DNA from: an uncultured Erysipelotrichaceae bacterium | GTDB taxonomy: Bacteria; Bacillota_I; Bacilli_A; Erysipelotrichales; Erysipelotrichaceae | Length of the DNA stretch: 51,878 bases | Reading direction: 5' to 3' | Assembly (NCBI GenBank): GCA_945877405.1 | Contig: CAMCSA010000013.1 | Span: 1-51,878 of the forward strand | Part shown: positions 33,642 to 42,396 of the stretch, piece by piece | Layout of the letters: every line of letters begins with the position of its first letter | Position numbering within the stretch: position 1 is the stretch's first letter | Translations under genes and position numbers: made by a program | The notes under the pieces: model-generated | What the model was told of the DNA's origin: nothing | The model's database searches: none | What the model saw: the letters and a program-made list of their open reading frames with translations, nothing else

Positions 33642-33866
33642 ATGGAAACAGAAATGGAAAAAGCATTGAATGAACTGATTGATCGTCTGGATGAAAAAGG
33701 ATTTTTTGAGAAGTACTGCAGGCTTGTATGTTCGGGTCATGAGGCAGGAATCTGTCATCAGTGTCATCTGACAAAAAAGCAGATCATGGAACTTTGGGCA
33801 CGTAATACGGATGTATTTGAATCGATTTCTCAACAGGTGTATGATTCTTCTAAAGAGGAACCATGA
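33642..33866 (+). CDS. Small protein of unknown function, 74 aa
   Basis: A 74-residue protein with a cysteine/histidine cluster in its middle (KYCRLVCSGHEAGICHQCHLTKKQI) that could bind a metal or cluster. AGGAAAATAAG before the ATG. It overlaps the HD-hydrolase gene by 4 bp (ATGA), so the two are translationally coupled. No family recognised. Confidence 0.6.
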   Translation: METEMEKALNELIDRLDEKGFFEKYCRLVCSGHEAGICHQCHLTKKQIMELWARNTDVFESISQQVYDSSKEEP

Positions 33867-34453
33867 CATTACAACAGCTGATCCAACTTCTGAAAACTTC
33901 AGATATATGGCAACAGATTGATGCACACCGGGATGAAATTGCCCAACTGATCCCGGAAGTATCGGTCATGTTTGATTATGATCAGAACAACCGTTATCAT
34001 CAGTATGACCTGTGGATACATACTCTGATGACAGTATGTGATCTGCCAGACAATCTTGATGATGCGGTATATCTGGCTGCACTTCTGCATGATATTGGAA
34101 AGGTGGAAAGCCGCTGTAAAGGGAAAAAAGCAGGGGATACACAAAGCCATTACTATGGTCATCCTGCAGTCAGTGTACGGATTGTACGACAGCAGATTAT
34201 TCCAGGGCTGATCCGGAACGGGGAAATCCTGGATGAGCAGATGGTGAATGATCTTTTGTGGCTTGTGGAACATCATGATGATACATTGACGAAACAAGAT
34301 ACGCAGATTCTGAAAATCCGTGAGCAGATCGGGGCTGAACTGTTTTATGAATGGATGGAACTTCAGAAAGCAGATGCAAAGGCACATGTCATTCTTCCTA
34401 AGGTGTTGTATCGGATTGTAACTTGTGAAAAATGGGTTGCATATCATGACTGA
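33863..34453 (+). CDS. HD-domain phosphohydrolase
   Basis: A 196-residue HD protein: His in LWIHTLMTV, then AALLHDIGK (HD pair), YYGHPAVSV and LVEHHDD, the ordered metal ligands of the family. It resembles the HD domain of tRNA nucleotidyltransferase-like proteins and acts on nucleotides or cyclic phosphates. Start ATG overlaps the stop of the small upstream gene; AAAGAGG lies ahead. Confidence 0.85.
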   Translation: MTLQQLIQLLKTSDIWQQIDAHRDEIAQLIPEVSVMFDYDQNNRYHQYDLWIHTLMTVCDLPDNLDDAVYLAALLHDIGKVESRCKGKKAGDTQSHYYGHPAVSVRIVRQQIIPGLIRNGEILDEQMVNDLLWLVEHHDDTLTKQDTQILKIREQIGAELFYEWMELQKADAKAHVILPKVLYRIVTCEKWVAYHD

Positions 34454-34478
34454 CAGATGGGTGAAACCATCTGTTTTT
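34453..34478 (+). terminator. Terminator after the HD gene
   Basis: Perfect 8-bp ACAGATGG/CCATCTGT stem with 6-nt loop and T run. Confidence 0.8.
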
Positions 34479-34511
34479 CGGTTATAATGGTTTGTGAAGT
34501 GAGGTGTTTTT

Positions 34512-35468
34512 ATGCATGGAATCATTGCGACGTGGCGTATGGCTCTTGAAGGGGTACAGAAGGCGGATGCCATGTTGAAAGAAGGAAATCAGGCAGCAGA
34601 TGCGATTGAAACAGCAATTCGGGAAGTAGAGGACTACCCTTATTATAAATCTGTGGGATATGGTGGTCTTCCGAATCAGGATGGTGTGCTGCAGATGGAT
34701 GCCGGTTATATGGATGGGGGGAGTCTTTCCATTGGGGCTGTATGTGCCATTGAAGATTTTGCCAATCCGGTATCAATTGCCCGTAAGCTCTCCAATGGGA
34801 CTGTCAATAATATTCTAGTGGCAGAAGGAGCCGCTGCATTTGGTAAAGAATATGGATTTGAGCAGAAGAAAATGCTGACGGATCGGGCAAAGCGCATTTA
34901 TGAAAAGAAAAAGGCGGAGCTGGCTGAAAATGATCAGCTAAGGCCATATGATGGTCATGATACAGTTGGAATGGTGTGTGTGGATGATCAAAGCCACGTC
35001 ATTGCGGCGACCAGTACATCCGGACTTTTCATGAAACGCAATGGCAGAATTGGAGATTCTCCATTTGTCGGCAGTGGTTTCTACGCTGATGAAGAAATTG
35101 GTGGAGCAACAGCGACAGGGCTTGGTGAAGATATCATGAAAGGCTGTATCAGCTATGAAATCGTACGAAGAATGGGGGAAGGCATGCCGGTACAGCAGGC
35201 GTGCGAAACCGCAGTGAACCAACTGGATAAAAAGCTGAAAAAAAGACGTGGGCAAGCAGGAGATATTTCGGTTGTGGCAATGGACAATAAAGGCAACTGG
35301 GGATGTGCGACAAACATCGATGGTTTCTCCTTTGTTGTCGCAACACAACAGAGTGCACCGGTTGTTTGGCTAGCTCACAGAACAGAAGATGGACATACCG
35401 TGTTTGAAAAGGCAGGCCAGCAGTGGCTGGATGAATATATGCACAATCACAGTGCAGCAGTGGAGTGA
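34512..35468 (+). CDS. Ntn-hydrolase, N4-(beta-N-acetylglucosaminyl)-asparaginase-like
   Basis: A 318-residue glycosylasparaginase/isoaspartyl-peptidase family protein. The autocatalytic cleavage site and nucleophile are in DGHDTVGMV (Thr151), and the substrate loop in GRIGDSPFVGSGFYA. It cleaves GlcNAc-Asn linkages in cytosol after release of N-glycans or works as an asparaginase. GAGGTG ribosome-binding site; TATAAT at 34483-34488. It is followed closely by cutC (8 bp after its stop). Confidence 0.85.
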   Translation: MHGIIATWRMALEGVQKADAMLKEGNQAADAIETAIREVEDYPYYKSVGYGGLPNQDGVLQMDAGYMDGGSLSIGAVCAIEDFANPVSIARKLSNGTVNNILVAEGAAAFGKEYGFEQKKMLTDRAKRIYEKKKAELAENDQLRPYDGHDTVGMVCVDDQSHVIAATSTSGLFMKRNGRIGDSPFVGSGFYADEEIGGATATGLGEDIMKGCISYEIVRRMGEGMPVQQACETAVNQLDKKLKKRRGQAGDISVVAMDNKGNWGCATNIDGFSFVVATQQSAPVVWLAHRTEDGHTVFEKAGQQWLDEYMHNHSAAVE

Positions 35469-35476
35469 AAAATAGT

Positions 35477-36223
35477 ATGGAAAGAATCATTGAAGTATGT
35501 TGTGGCGGATACTACGATGCTTTACAGGCATATAAAGGTGGCGCTAAAAGAATTGAGCTAAACAGTGCCCTTCATCTTGGTGGACTGACTCCGACGATCG
35601 GATCGCTGGTCCTGACAAAAAAGAACACGGACCTGAAAGTGATCTGTATGGATCGGCCAAGAAGTGCAGGGTTTCATTATGATGAGACTGATTTTGAAAC
35701 AATGAAGGCAGATGCACATGCTCTGATGCAGAATGGGGCTGATGGCATTGCATTTGGCTGCCTGGATGAAGATGGTAATATCGATGTGGAACAGACACGT
35801 CAGATGATTGAGATCATCCGTGCCTATCATGGAGAAGTCGTATTCCATCGTGCCTTTGACTGTGTGAAGGATCCATATGCATCCATTGAAACACTGATTG
35901 AACTTGGTGTGGATCGAATCCTGACAAGTGGCCTCAAAGCAAAAGCCATGCAGGGAAAAGAACTGATTAAGGATCTGCAGGCAAAGTATGGGGATCGGAT
36001 ACAGCTGCTTGCTGGAAGTGGAATGAATGCATCCAACGCAAAGGAAATGATGGATGATACAGGAATATCACAGGTGCATTCTTCCTGTAAAAGCTGGCTG
36101 AATGATCCGACAACCACAGGTAAGGAAGTCAGCTACAGCTTTGCATCATCACCTCATGAAAATGACTATGATGTCGTGGATGAAGCACTTGTCAGAGAGC
36201 TTGTGGCAAGCATTGCAGATTGA
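35477..36223 (+). CDS. cutC: CutC-family protein
   Basis: A 248-residue TIM-barrel protein: IIEVCCGGYYDALQAYKGGAKRIELNSALHLGGLTPT at the N terminus, then VICMDRPRSAGFHY, VVFHRAFDCVKD and LTSGLKAKA. CutC was named for copper homeostasis, though its chemistry is not settled. Start ATG 35477 has GGAGTG about 9 nt upstream; the earlier GTG (35465) overlaps the previous gene. Operon with the Ntn hydrolase. Confidence 0.9.
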   Translation: MERIIEVCCGGYYDALQAYKGGAKRIELNSALHLGGLTPTIGSLVLTKKNTDLKVICMDRPRSAGFHYDETDFETMKADAHALMQNGADGIAFGCLDEDGNIDVEQTRQMIEIIRAYHGEVVFHRAFDCVKDPYASIETLIELGVDRILTSGLKAKAMQGKELIKDLQAKYGDRIQLLAGSGMNASNAKEMMDDTGISQVHSSCKSWLNDPTTTGKEVSYSFASSPHENDYDVVDEALVRELVASIAD

Positions 36224-36231
36224 CTGAGAGT

Positions 36232-36261
36232 AAAAGGAAGAACGATGATGTTCTTCCTTTT
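36232..36261. terminator. Bidirectional terminator cutC/pfkB-like
   Basis: AAAAGGAAGAAC/GTTCTTCCTTTT, perfect 12-bp stem, 6-nt loop. Confidence 0.85.
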
Positions 36262-37189
36262 AAAAGTCTTCTTCTTTTGCAAAGGATGGCAGCAGTTTTT
36301 CGTACTGCTGTCTGGAAAGAACCGGTCCTTCCACCTGAACGATGGCTGCAGAAACTGCTGATGCAATGGAAAGGGCTCGTTTCAGAGAATACCCTTTATA
36401 CAGGCAGGAAAGAATGGTTCCGATGTGACCATCTCCTGCCCCTGTTCCATCGATTGCTCTGACAGGGAAGGATGGAATGGAAAGGATTTCGCCATCATTG
36501 CATGCAACGCATCCTCTGTCGCCATCAGTGATGACGACAAGATTTTCCGTATCTGCAGATAACATACGCGCATTTTTTGTGATATTGGATATCGGAAGCT
36601 GGATCCGCTTCAGAAGGATTTCAGCTTCTTTAGCATTACAGTGAATGATCGGGTGTAATGCCATGACTCTTTCCAGGCGGTCCTGCTGCAGGTGGGCGAT
36701 ACGTGGACCACAGGCAAAACAGATTGGCAGATGAGCCTGTTGCACCCAGTCAATCAGACAGTCATTGCATGGCTCTTCCAGATCAATGCCACAGATATAT
36801 ACCATCGAATAATCTTCCGGATGCAGGCTTTCCAGCCATTTTTTCTGATAGTGGTATTCACCGCCATGTACTGCAAGGAAGGTTCTGTTACCATCAGGTG
36901 TTACTAGGCATGTACAGCTTCCGTTTTCTTCTTCACTTTCTTTCCATATCGGAATGTTTCTTTCTTGAAGCTGTCTTGAGACAAAGTCACCATACAGGCC
37001 TTTCCCTACAGGCACTGCCAGAGTAAAAGGAACATCAGAAAGCTTCATCATCATTGCGACATTGCAGGCACAACCTCCCAACGTGATTTTCTGATGTGTC
37101 GGATTGAGATCTTCTTCTGAAGATGGAAGATGGTCAATCTGTAATGTGATATCTGCTGTTGCAGATCCGAATAACAGTATTTTTTTCAT
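36260..37189 (-). CDS. PfkB-family carbohydrate kinase
   Basis: A 309-residue ribokinase-fold sugar kinase: KITLGGCACNVAMMM (sugar-binding), VVITDGDRGC and the catalytic anion-hole motif DGTGAGDGHIG with the base Asp. Start at ATG 37189 (MKKILLFGSATADITLQIDHL); no Shine-Dalgarno. TACAAT lies exactly 6 nt before that ATG, so a leaderless transcript is possible. Substrate unknown. Confidence 0.85.
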   Translation of the reverse strand: MKKILLFGSATADITLQIDHLPSSEEDLNPTHQKITLGGCACNVAMMMKLSDVPFTLAVPVGKGLYGDFVSRQLQERNIPIWKESEEENGSCTCLVTPDGNRTFLAVHGGEYHYQKKWLESLHPEDYSMVYICGIDLEEPCNDCLIDWVQQAHLPICFACGPRIAHLQQDRLERVMALHPIIHCNAKEAEILLKRIQLPISNITKNARMLSADTENLVVITDGDRGCVACNDGEILSIPSFPVRAIDGTGAGDGHIGTILSCLYKGYSLKRALSIASAVSAAIVQVEGPVLSRQQYEKLLPSFAKEEDF

Positions 37190-37201
37190 GGTTCCATTGT
37201 A
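37190..37201 (-). promoter_or_regulatory. -10 box 6 nt before ATG of the pfkB-like gene
   Basis: On the minus strand TACAAT (37201-37196), then GGAACC, then ATG. No TG extension; -35 is only a T-run. Confidence 0.4.
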
Positions 37202-37252
37202 AATCAGCATGGATTTTTAAAAAAGAGTGTATTTATACAGTGGAGGTGGATT

Positions 37253-37552
37253 ATGAAACATACATCATGGCTGATTGCAGGCATCATCAGTCTGCTTCTT
37301 TCCTGTATGATGATTTGTGCTGTACCAGTTTGCAGTCTGCCCCAACTGAGACTGAAGTGTACACATGTGGAAATACAACAGGGAGAATACTTTGATGCCG
37401 GGGCATATATTGCGGTTTCACGCAGTGATACAGGAAGGCTGATTCTGCCTGATGTGGATACGTCGGTGATTGGCAAACAGGCAGTGATCTACAGGCTTGT
37501 GGAAAAGAGTTATGAAGTGGATCAGATTCTGATTGTGGATGTAAAAAAGTGA
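37253..37552 (+). CDS. Small exported protein with an Ig-like domain
   Basis: A 99-residue protein: N-terminal signal or anchor helix (WLIAGIISLLLSCMMICAVPVC), then a ~65-residue beta-sandwich-like part with QGEYFDAGAYIAV and VDTSVIGKQAVIYRLV...QILIVDV, the pattern of DUF5011-like bacterial Ig domains. GGAGGTG before the ATG. It could be a cell-surface adaptor. The Cys at the end of the signal may be lipidated, but no classical lipobox is seen. Confidence 0.65.
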   Translation: MKHTSWLIAGIISLLLSCMMICAVPVCSLPQLRLKCTHVEIQQGEYFDAGAYIAVSRSDTGRLILPDVDTSVIGKQAVIYRLVEKSYEVDQILIVDVKK

Positions 37553-37562
37553 TCACAATGGA

Positions 37563-38531
37563 TCACCTGGAAATGGAAGCTGCTGTAGCAAGGCCACGAT
37601 ATTCCTGTGCACTGTATGCGGCATTTCTGACAGCCTGGGCAAATGCTCTGGCGGCAAGAGTTCCAACAAGATTGAGATCGGCTTTTATATTACCGTTGGC
37701 TAAGGCATAGATGGAATCTCCATCATGCTGGGTATGGACAGGATTGATGCTGCGGGCCATGCCATCATGTGCCATGCCGGCAATCTTTGTCAGTTCTGTT
37801 TTGTTGAACTGCGCATTTGTCAGAATGGCACCGATTGTTGTGTTGGTGTGAAAAAGGCCAGGGGATGCCTGCAGAGCATACATCGTTTCCTCAGATGAAA
37901 TCAGCTGTCTTCTTTCATAATCATAACAGCCTGCGATCATTCTGCCTGTTTCATAGTCAAAGATGTCCCCAAAGCAGTTGACGACTGCGATGGCTCCTAC
38001 TTTCAGATCACCACATTGAAAAGCTGCTGAGCCGATACCTGATTTCATCATGTGATCTGTGCCACAGATCTTGCCACAGGTTGCACCAAGGCCAGCACCA
38101 TGGTTTCCGTCTTTGTAGTTATATGATTCACTGTTGATGCATGCCTGATAACCCAAAGCTGCATCCGGACGTTTTGTATTGTCCAAAACCAGATCATAGA
38201 TGCAGGATGTACAGACAATCGGTACGACTCCGGCATGGGTAGGAAATCCGATGTTTCTTTCTTCCAGATACTGCATGACTCCTGTTGCACTGTCAAGTCC
38301 AAAGGCACTGCCGCCGGATAGTACAACCGCATTGACACAATCATTTGCAGCAAGTGGGTTCAGTAATCCGCTTTCTCTTGAAGCTGGCCCACCACCACGG
38401 ATGTCAAGACCTGTAACAGCACCACCCTTTGGCAGGATGACTGTTACCCCTGTAGCATGCTCCTGGTATTCAGCATTGCCGATCTGATATCCTTCGATAT
38501 CCTGAATACGTATTGTCTTAAGTGCGTTCAT
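37563..38531 (-). CDS. P1-family peptidase (DmpA/S58-like)
   Basis: A 322-residue Ntn-like aminopeptidase family protein: GYQIGNAEYQEHATGVTVILPKGGAVTGLDIRGGGPASRE, GGSAFGLDSATGV and, in the second half, HTNTTIGAILTNA that holds the self-cleavage site and nucleophile. Start at ATG 38531 with AGGAG before it; the extension to 38660 is promoter DNA. Acts on small peptides or beta-amino amides. Confidence 0.85.
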   Translation of the reverse strand: MNALKTIRIQDIEGYQIGNAEYQEHATGVTVILPKGGAVTGLDIRGGGPASRESGLLNPLAANDCVNAVVLSGGSAFGLDSATGVMQYLEERNIGFPTHAGVVPIVCTSCIYDLVLDNTKRPDAALGYQACINSESYNYKDGNHGAGLGATCGKICGTDHMMKSGIGSAAFQCGDLKVGAIAVVNCFGDIFDYETGRMIAGCYDYERRQLISSEETMYALQASPGLFHTNTTIGAILTNAQFNKTELTKIAGMAHDGMARSINPVHTQHDGDSIYALANGNIKADLNLVGTLAARAFAQAVRNAAYSAQEYRGLATAASISR

Positions 38532-38675
38532 AAAAATCTCCTGAATAACAGATTCATTATAGTATCTTTGTGTGAAAAGTACATGCGACTTCATGTATAC
38601 CGTTATTTTATAGAATCTGTTCAAATCTGAAAAGGTGAGTATAATTGTCATCGGAAACAAAAAGGAGAAGGGAAA

Positions 38676-39446
38676 ATGATTCTGTTTGCGAGTGATTTTG
38701 ACAGTACATTACGTTTTGTGGATGAAAACCATAAAGGTTACTATAAGGAAGCTGATGTAAAAGCAATTGAACAGTTCCGCAAGGATGGTCACATCTTTGG
38801 TATCTGTACCGGCAGACCTTTACATGGGATGGATGAAGATCTCAAAGGGGCACCGGAAGTGGATTATGTCATTGCATCATCCGGTGGACTGATTACTTCC
38901 ATTGAAAATGGTGACTACCATATTCTTCACGAAAAGACAATTCCATTACAGAGTGTGATGGAAATCTATGAGAAAAGTGAAGCTTTGGGGTATCAGATCT
39001 ATGTACATGGTGATGGTTATGTCTACAGTGTGGATCACCGTCGTCCACATTATGAAAATCAGATTGTTCTGAAATCACTTGAGGAGCTGAATCATTCTCA
39101 TATTACAGGTATCTCCATCTGGACGATGGAAGATGATACAGCTGCAGCTTTCACAAAGCAGCTCAACAGCGAAATTGATGATATTTCTGCATATCAGAAT
39201 CGTAACTGGATGGATATTGTACCGGAAGGCGTATCCAAAGGAACAGGCGTAATCAAAGCAATGGAACTGTTCCATTGCGATCATACTGTATGTATTGGGG
39301 ATTCCTATAACGACATTCCAATGCTTGTGGATGGGGAAATGTCCTTTACATTCCACTCTTCTCCTGAAGAAGTCAAAGAAGCTGCTGACTTTGTGGTAGA
39401 TACTATTGCGGAAGCAATTGAAATTGCAATCGAGAAACTGAAATGA
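38676..39446 (+). CDS. Cof-type HAD phosphatase
   Basis: A 256-residue HAD hydrolase: nucleophile DFDST (Asp7, Asp9), GICTGRP (motif II), VSKGTGV (Lys, motif III) and IGDSYNDIPML (motif IV), with a type-IIB cap in the middle. It dephosphorylates sugar phosphates or cofactors. AAGGAGAAGGG before ATG. Confidence 0.9.
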   Translation: MILFASDFDSTLRFVDENHKGYYKEADVKAIEQFRKDGHIFGICTGRPLHGMDEDLKGAPEVDYVIASSGGLITSIENGDYHILHEKTIPLQSVMEIYEKSEALGYQIYVHGDGYVYSVDHRRPHYENQIVLKSLEELNHSHITGISIWTMEDDTAAAFTKQLNSEIDDISAYQNRNWMDIVPEGVSKGTGVIKAMELFHCDHTVCIGDSYNDIPMLVDGEMSFTFHSSPEEVKEAADFVVDTIAEAIEIAIEKLK

Positions 39447-39464
39447 CCTGTCCGGTCATTTTTT
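39442..39464. terminator. Bidirectional terminator after the HAD gene
   Basis: AATGACC/GGTCATT stem with 5-nt loop and T-run; it overlaps the HAD stop codon region. Confidence 0.75.
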
Positions 39465-39947
39465 CTTCTGCAGAAAAAGAATATAGAACAGAGCTGCATT
39501 GATCACAAAGTCATGTATGCGCAGATGATCAAACAGAATCATTGTGGAAAGAAAGGATACGATAATGATTCCGATGGAAATGATTTTTGAAAGAAGGATG
39601 TTATCCTTGCACATCCATACTGCATATGACAGGAATGGAGATACCAGAGCAAATACAGTCCAGCCGATGATAAACGGCCAGCTATAGATGCCATCGGTCA
39701 TAGCGGCTGTTACGTAATAGGTAACAAGCATGCCAAGACAGAACAGAAGAACATTGACCATGGCAGCTTTTCTGCTTTTACTGTAAAGTGTGATGCATGT
39801 GCCAAACAGAATCCAAATGCTCATCTGTGAAAAGATATCTCCAATATGCGGGGCACAGATGTCTGTCAGTCTTGCGATGGTACCGATCAGTAAGCCGGCG
39901 ATCGTCATTGTAAGTGGATTGATCCATGTTCTTCTGCTTTGTTTCAT
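39456..39947 (-). CDS. Membrane protein of unknown function, 163 aa
   Basis: About five membrane helices, basic N terminus (MKQSRRTW). ATG 39947 has GAGGAAAA ahead of it; the open frame to 39971 adds an unsupported start. No family recognised. Convergent with the HAD gene. Confidence 0.65.
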   Translation of the reverse strand: MKQSRRTWINPLTMTIAGLLIGTIARLTDICAPHIGDIFSQMSIWILFGTCITLYSKSRKAAMVNVLLFCLGMLVTYYVTAAMTDGIYSWPFIIGWTVFALVSPFLSYAVWMCKDNILLSKIISIGIIIVSFLSTMILFDHLRIHDFVINAALFYILFLQKKK

Positions 39948-40062
39948 ATGTATTTTCCTCAGGCAGATCATATCATGTGATCGTATATTCGCTGTTTAAG
40001 GAATTCTTATGATTGCACTTACAATATCTGATCCTGTAAGATACAGGAAAAGGAGTAGTGAA

Positions 40063-40614
40063 ATGAACAGAGTCAATTTTGGACCTCAGCCTTTTATCTA
40101 TCCGATGCCGGTATTGATTATCGCAACATATGATGAAAATGGTGTACCGGATGCGATGAATGCAGCCTGGGGTGGTATTACCGACAGCCATGAAATCACA
40201 ATCAGCCTTTCTCATCATAAAACAACCGAAAATATGATGAAAACAGGTGCCTTCACAGTCAGTTTTGCAACAGAAGATACAGTAACTGCATGCGATTATG
40301 TCGGCATTGAAAGTGCATTGCGTGTACCTGACAAGTTTGAAAGAGCTGGCTTTACAGCGGTTCGAGCAGAACATGTCAATGCGCCGCTGATCAAGGAACT
40401 GCCAATGGCACTTGAATGCAAAGTCAAAAAATATGAAGATGATATTCTGATTGGTGAAATCGTGAATGTATGTGCAGAAGAAAGCATTCTGCGTGATGGC
40501 AGGGTTGATCCGGAAAAACTGAAGCCTGTGGTTTTTGATCCGGTCAATCATACATACATCGGACTGGGAAAAACAGTTGGGAAAGCATTTTCTGATGGGA
40601 AGAAACTGAAATGA
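40063..40614 (+). CDS. Flavin reductase-like protein
   Basis: A 183-residue FMN-binding split-barrel protein: FGPQPFIYPMPVLIIATYDENGVPDAMNAAWGGI, then SHHKTTENMMKTGAFTVSF. Family members reduce flavins or bind FMN as electron carriers. AGGAGTAG before ATG 40063; the frame from 40009 has no ribosome-binding site. Followed by its own terminator. Confidence 0.85.
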   Translation: MNRVNFGPQPFIYPMPVLIIATYDENGVPDAMNAAWGGITDSHEITISLSHHKTTENMMKTGAFTVSFATEDTVTACDYVGIESALRVPDKFERAGFTAVRAEHVNAPLIKELPMALECKVKKYEDDILIGEIVNVCAEESILRDGRVDPEKLKPVVFDPVNHTYIGLGKTVGKAFSDGKKLK

Positions 40615-40635
40615 CGGAATGCCGTCATTTTTTTG
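40611..40635 (+). terminator. Terminator of the flavin reductase gene
   Basis: ATGACGG/CCGTCAT, 4-nt loop, T7. Confidence 0.85.
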
Positions 40636-40653
40636 ATCAGCTGTAAAACAGAA

Positions 40654-40679
40654 AAAAGGTGATCAATTGATCACCTTTT
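40654..40679 (-). terminator. tRNA operon terminator
   Basis: 12-bp stem AAAAGGTGATCA/TGATCACCTTTT with almost no loop (2 nt), T-run on the minus strand. It lies directly after tRNA-Ala. Confidence 0.8.
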
Positions 40680-40682
40680 GAG

Positions 40683-40755
40683 TGGAGCTAAGGAGGATCG
40701 AACTCCTGACCCCCTGCTTGCAAAGCAGGTGCTCTCCCAGCTGAGCTATAACCCC
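40683..40755 (-). tRNA. tRNA-Ala (anticodon TGC)
   Basis: 73 nt, GGGGTTATAGCTCAGCTGGG start, anticodon loop TTTGCAA in a CCTGC/GCAGG stem, T arm with GTTCGATCC, and the alanine identity pair G3-U70. The 3' CCA is not encoded. Downstream of tRNA-Ile, co-transcribed. Confidence 0.95.
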
Positions 40756-40799
40756 ATATATTACAATTCAATGAGAACAGTTCTCATAATAGAAATCAG

Positions 40800-40873
<74 letters not shown>

Positions 40874-40905
40874 ATAACTGACTGCATCTCATTGAATGCT
40901 CGTAT

Positions 40906-40934
40906 ATAATACCCCAGCAGTATTTCTCTGTCAA
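40906..40934 (-). promoter_or_regulatory. Strong promoter of the tRNA operon
   Basis: On the minus strand TTGACA (40934-40929), 17-bp spacer, TATTAT (40911-40906). It is the closest match to the consensus in the window. Confidence 0.85.
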
Positions 40935-41157
40935 CAAAAATGTTGAACTTTTTTTCGTGAAACCTGGATTTTGGCTTAAACACGCTAAAAATAATTATAA
41001 ACTTTTTGTGAGAATGTGATGTGAAGAATTGGTGTATATCAGTAATTCACATAAATATCACATGATATTCTTGATAGAATGTCCCATATTATGTGATTTC
41101 ATTGCATGCATACCATGAGTATGGTAGAGTACTTGTTGTTTTTGTGGAGGTAACCGT

Positions 41158-41649
41158 ATGGATGGTTTTGTTGCGTGGTGGGCAGCCAATGTTGCCTTGC
41201 CGAAAGAAATATCCGTATTTATTGTATCCATGATTCCTCTGATTGAGGAAAGAGGTGGACTGATTCTTGCCCGTATGCTGAATATGTCACTTGGAAGTGC
41301 CGTGTTCTGGTGTGTTATCGGTAATATTCTTCCGATTCCGTTTATTCTTTTTGGAATCAAGAAGTTGCTGCACTGGCTTTCCAGCCATCATATGTCAAAG
41401 CTTGCTGAAATGATTGAGCATAAGGCAGAAAAAAACAGACCGAAGATTGACCGTTACGGTTTCTTTGGGTTAATGCTGTTTGTCGGAATTCCATTACCTG
41501 GTACAGGTGCGTGGACCGGATCTCTTGTTGCATCTTTGTTTGATATGGATCTGAAAAAGGCTTCCGTATCCATTCTTCTTGGCATTGCTCTGGCAGCGGT
41601 GATCATGTCTTTGTTTTCCTATGGTCTGCTTGGATCACTGATCGGATAA
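41158..41649 (+). CDS. Small multidrug export-type membrane protein
   Basis: A 163-residue protein with four helices and the motif MIPLIEERGGLILAR, then GNILPIPF and GIPLPGTGAWTGSLVASL. It matches the Sm_multidrug_ex family, whose true substrate is unclear. GGAGG before the ATG. Confidence 0.8.
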   Translation: MDGFVAWWAANVALPKEISVFIVSMIPLIEERGGLILARMLNMSLGSAVFWCVIGNILPIPFILFGIKKLLHWLSSHHMSKLAEMIEHKAEKNRPKIDRYGFFGLMLFVGIPLPGTGAWTGSLVASLFDMDLKKASVSILLGIALAAVIMSLFSYGLLGSLIG

Positions 41650-41666
41650 ATTCGTTGTTCATAAGT

Positions 41667-41700
41667 CCCTGTTTTGTGGTTTAATATTCTACAAAACGGG
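41667..41700 (+). terminator. Hairpin before ispD
   Basis: CCC-T-GTTTTGT/ACAAAAC-GGG with a 13-nt loop. The GGGGG at its end is also the ribosome-binding site of ispD, so it could affect translation. Confidence 0.45.
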
Positions 41701-41710
41701 GGCTTTTGAT

Positions 41711-42352
41711 ATGAGATACAGTGCTTTGGTAGTGGCAGCAGGAAGTGGATCACGTATGAAACTTGGATACAATAAAGTATACATGCGTCTGAATGATGGG
41801 AAGTGTCTTCTGGAAAAGACATTATCCGTATTCATGGATGATCCGGACTGCAGCCAGATTGTAGTGGTAACCGATCCTGCCTTATTCCGTCAGCAGATTG
41901 GAGAAAAGACAGTTGGTAAGCTGGTTGTTGCAAGAGGTGGTGCTACGCGGCAGGAATCTGTTCATAATGGACTGATGGCAGTTCTGGAAAATACTGTTTT
42001 TGTACATGATGGGGCAAGGCCGTTTCTGAAAAAGGAAGTTCTTGATCGACTTAAGAAAGCAATGGAAACAGAAGATGCTGCTTTACTGATGGTGCCTTGC
42101 AAGGATACGATCAAGCGTGTCATAGATGGTTATGTGGAAGAAACCTATGATCGTTCTACACTGATGTGTGCTCAGACTCCACAGGCGTTCAGGACATCTG
42201 TGCTGATTTCATGCATGGATCGGGCAATTATGGATCGCTGGACTGGCACGGATGATGCTTCCCTTGTGGAAAAGTATGGCAATGTCAAAGTGGCAACAGT
42301 AGAAGGGGATTATGCCAACCTGAAGGTAACTACTCCAGAAGATATTCACTGA
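41711..42352 (+). CDS. ispD: 2-C-methyl-D-erythritol 4-phosphate cytidylyltransferase
   Basis: A 213-residue IspD: VVAAGSGSRMKLGYNKVYM (nucleotide-binding GxGxRM with Lys), ARGGATRQESVHNGL, FVHDGARPF and CAQTPQAFR with TDDASLVE. It makes CDP-ME in the non-mevalonate isoprenoid pathway. Typical length. Ribosome-binding site in the upstream hairpin. Confidence 0.92.
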   Translation: MRYSALVVAAGSGSRMKLGYNKVYMRLNDGKCLLEKTLSVFMDDPDCSQIVVVTDPALFRQQIGEKTVGKLVVARGGATRQESVHNGLMAVLENTVFVHDGARPFLKKEVLDRLKKAMETEDAALLMVPCKDTIKRVIDGYVEETYDRSTLMCAQTPQAFRTSVLISCMDRAIMDRWTGTDDASLVEKYGNVKVATVEGDYANLKVTTPEDIH

Positions 42353-42358
42353 TCGTAA

Positions 42359-42396
42359 AAACCGGATTGGGATAACCCAGTCCGTTTGTGTTTTTA
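42359..42396. terminator. Terminator ispD/phosphatase
   Basis: GGATTGGG/CCCAGTCC stem (one wobble) with ATAA loop; T-rich tail. Confidence 0.7.
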
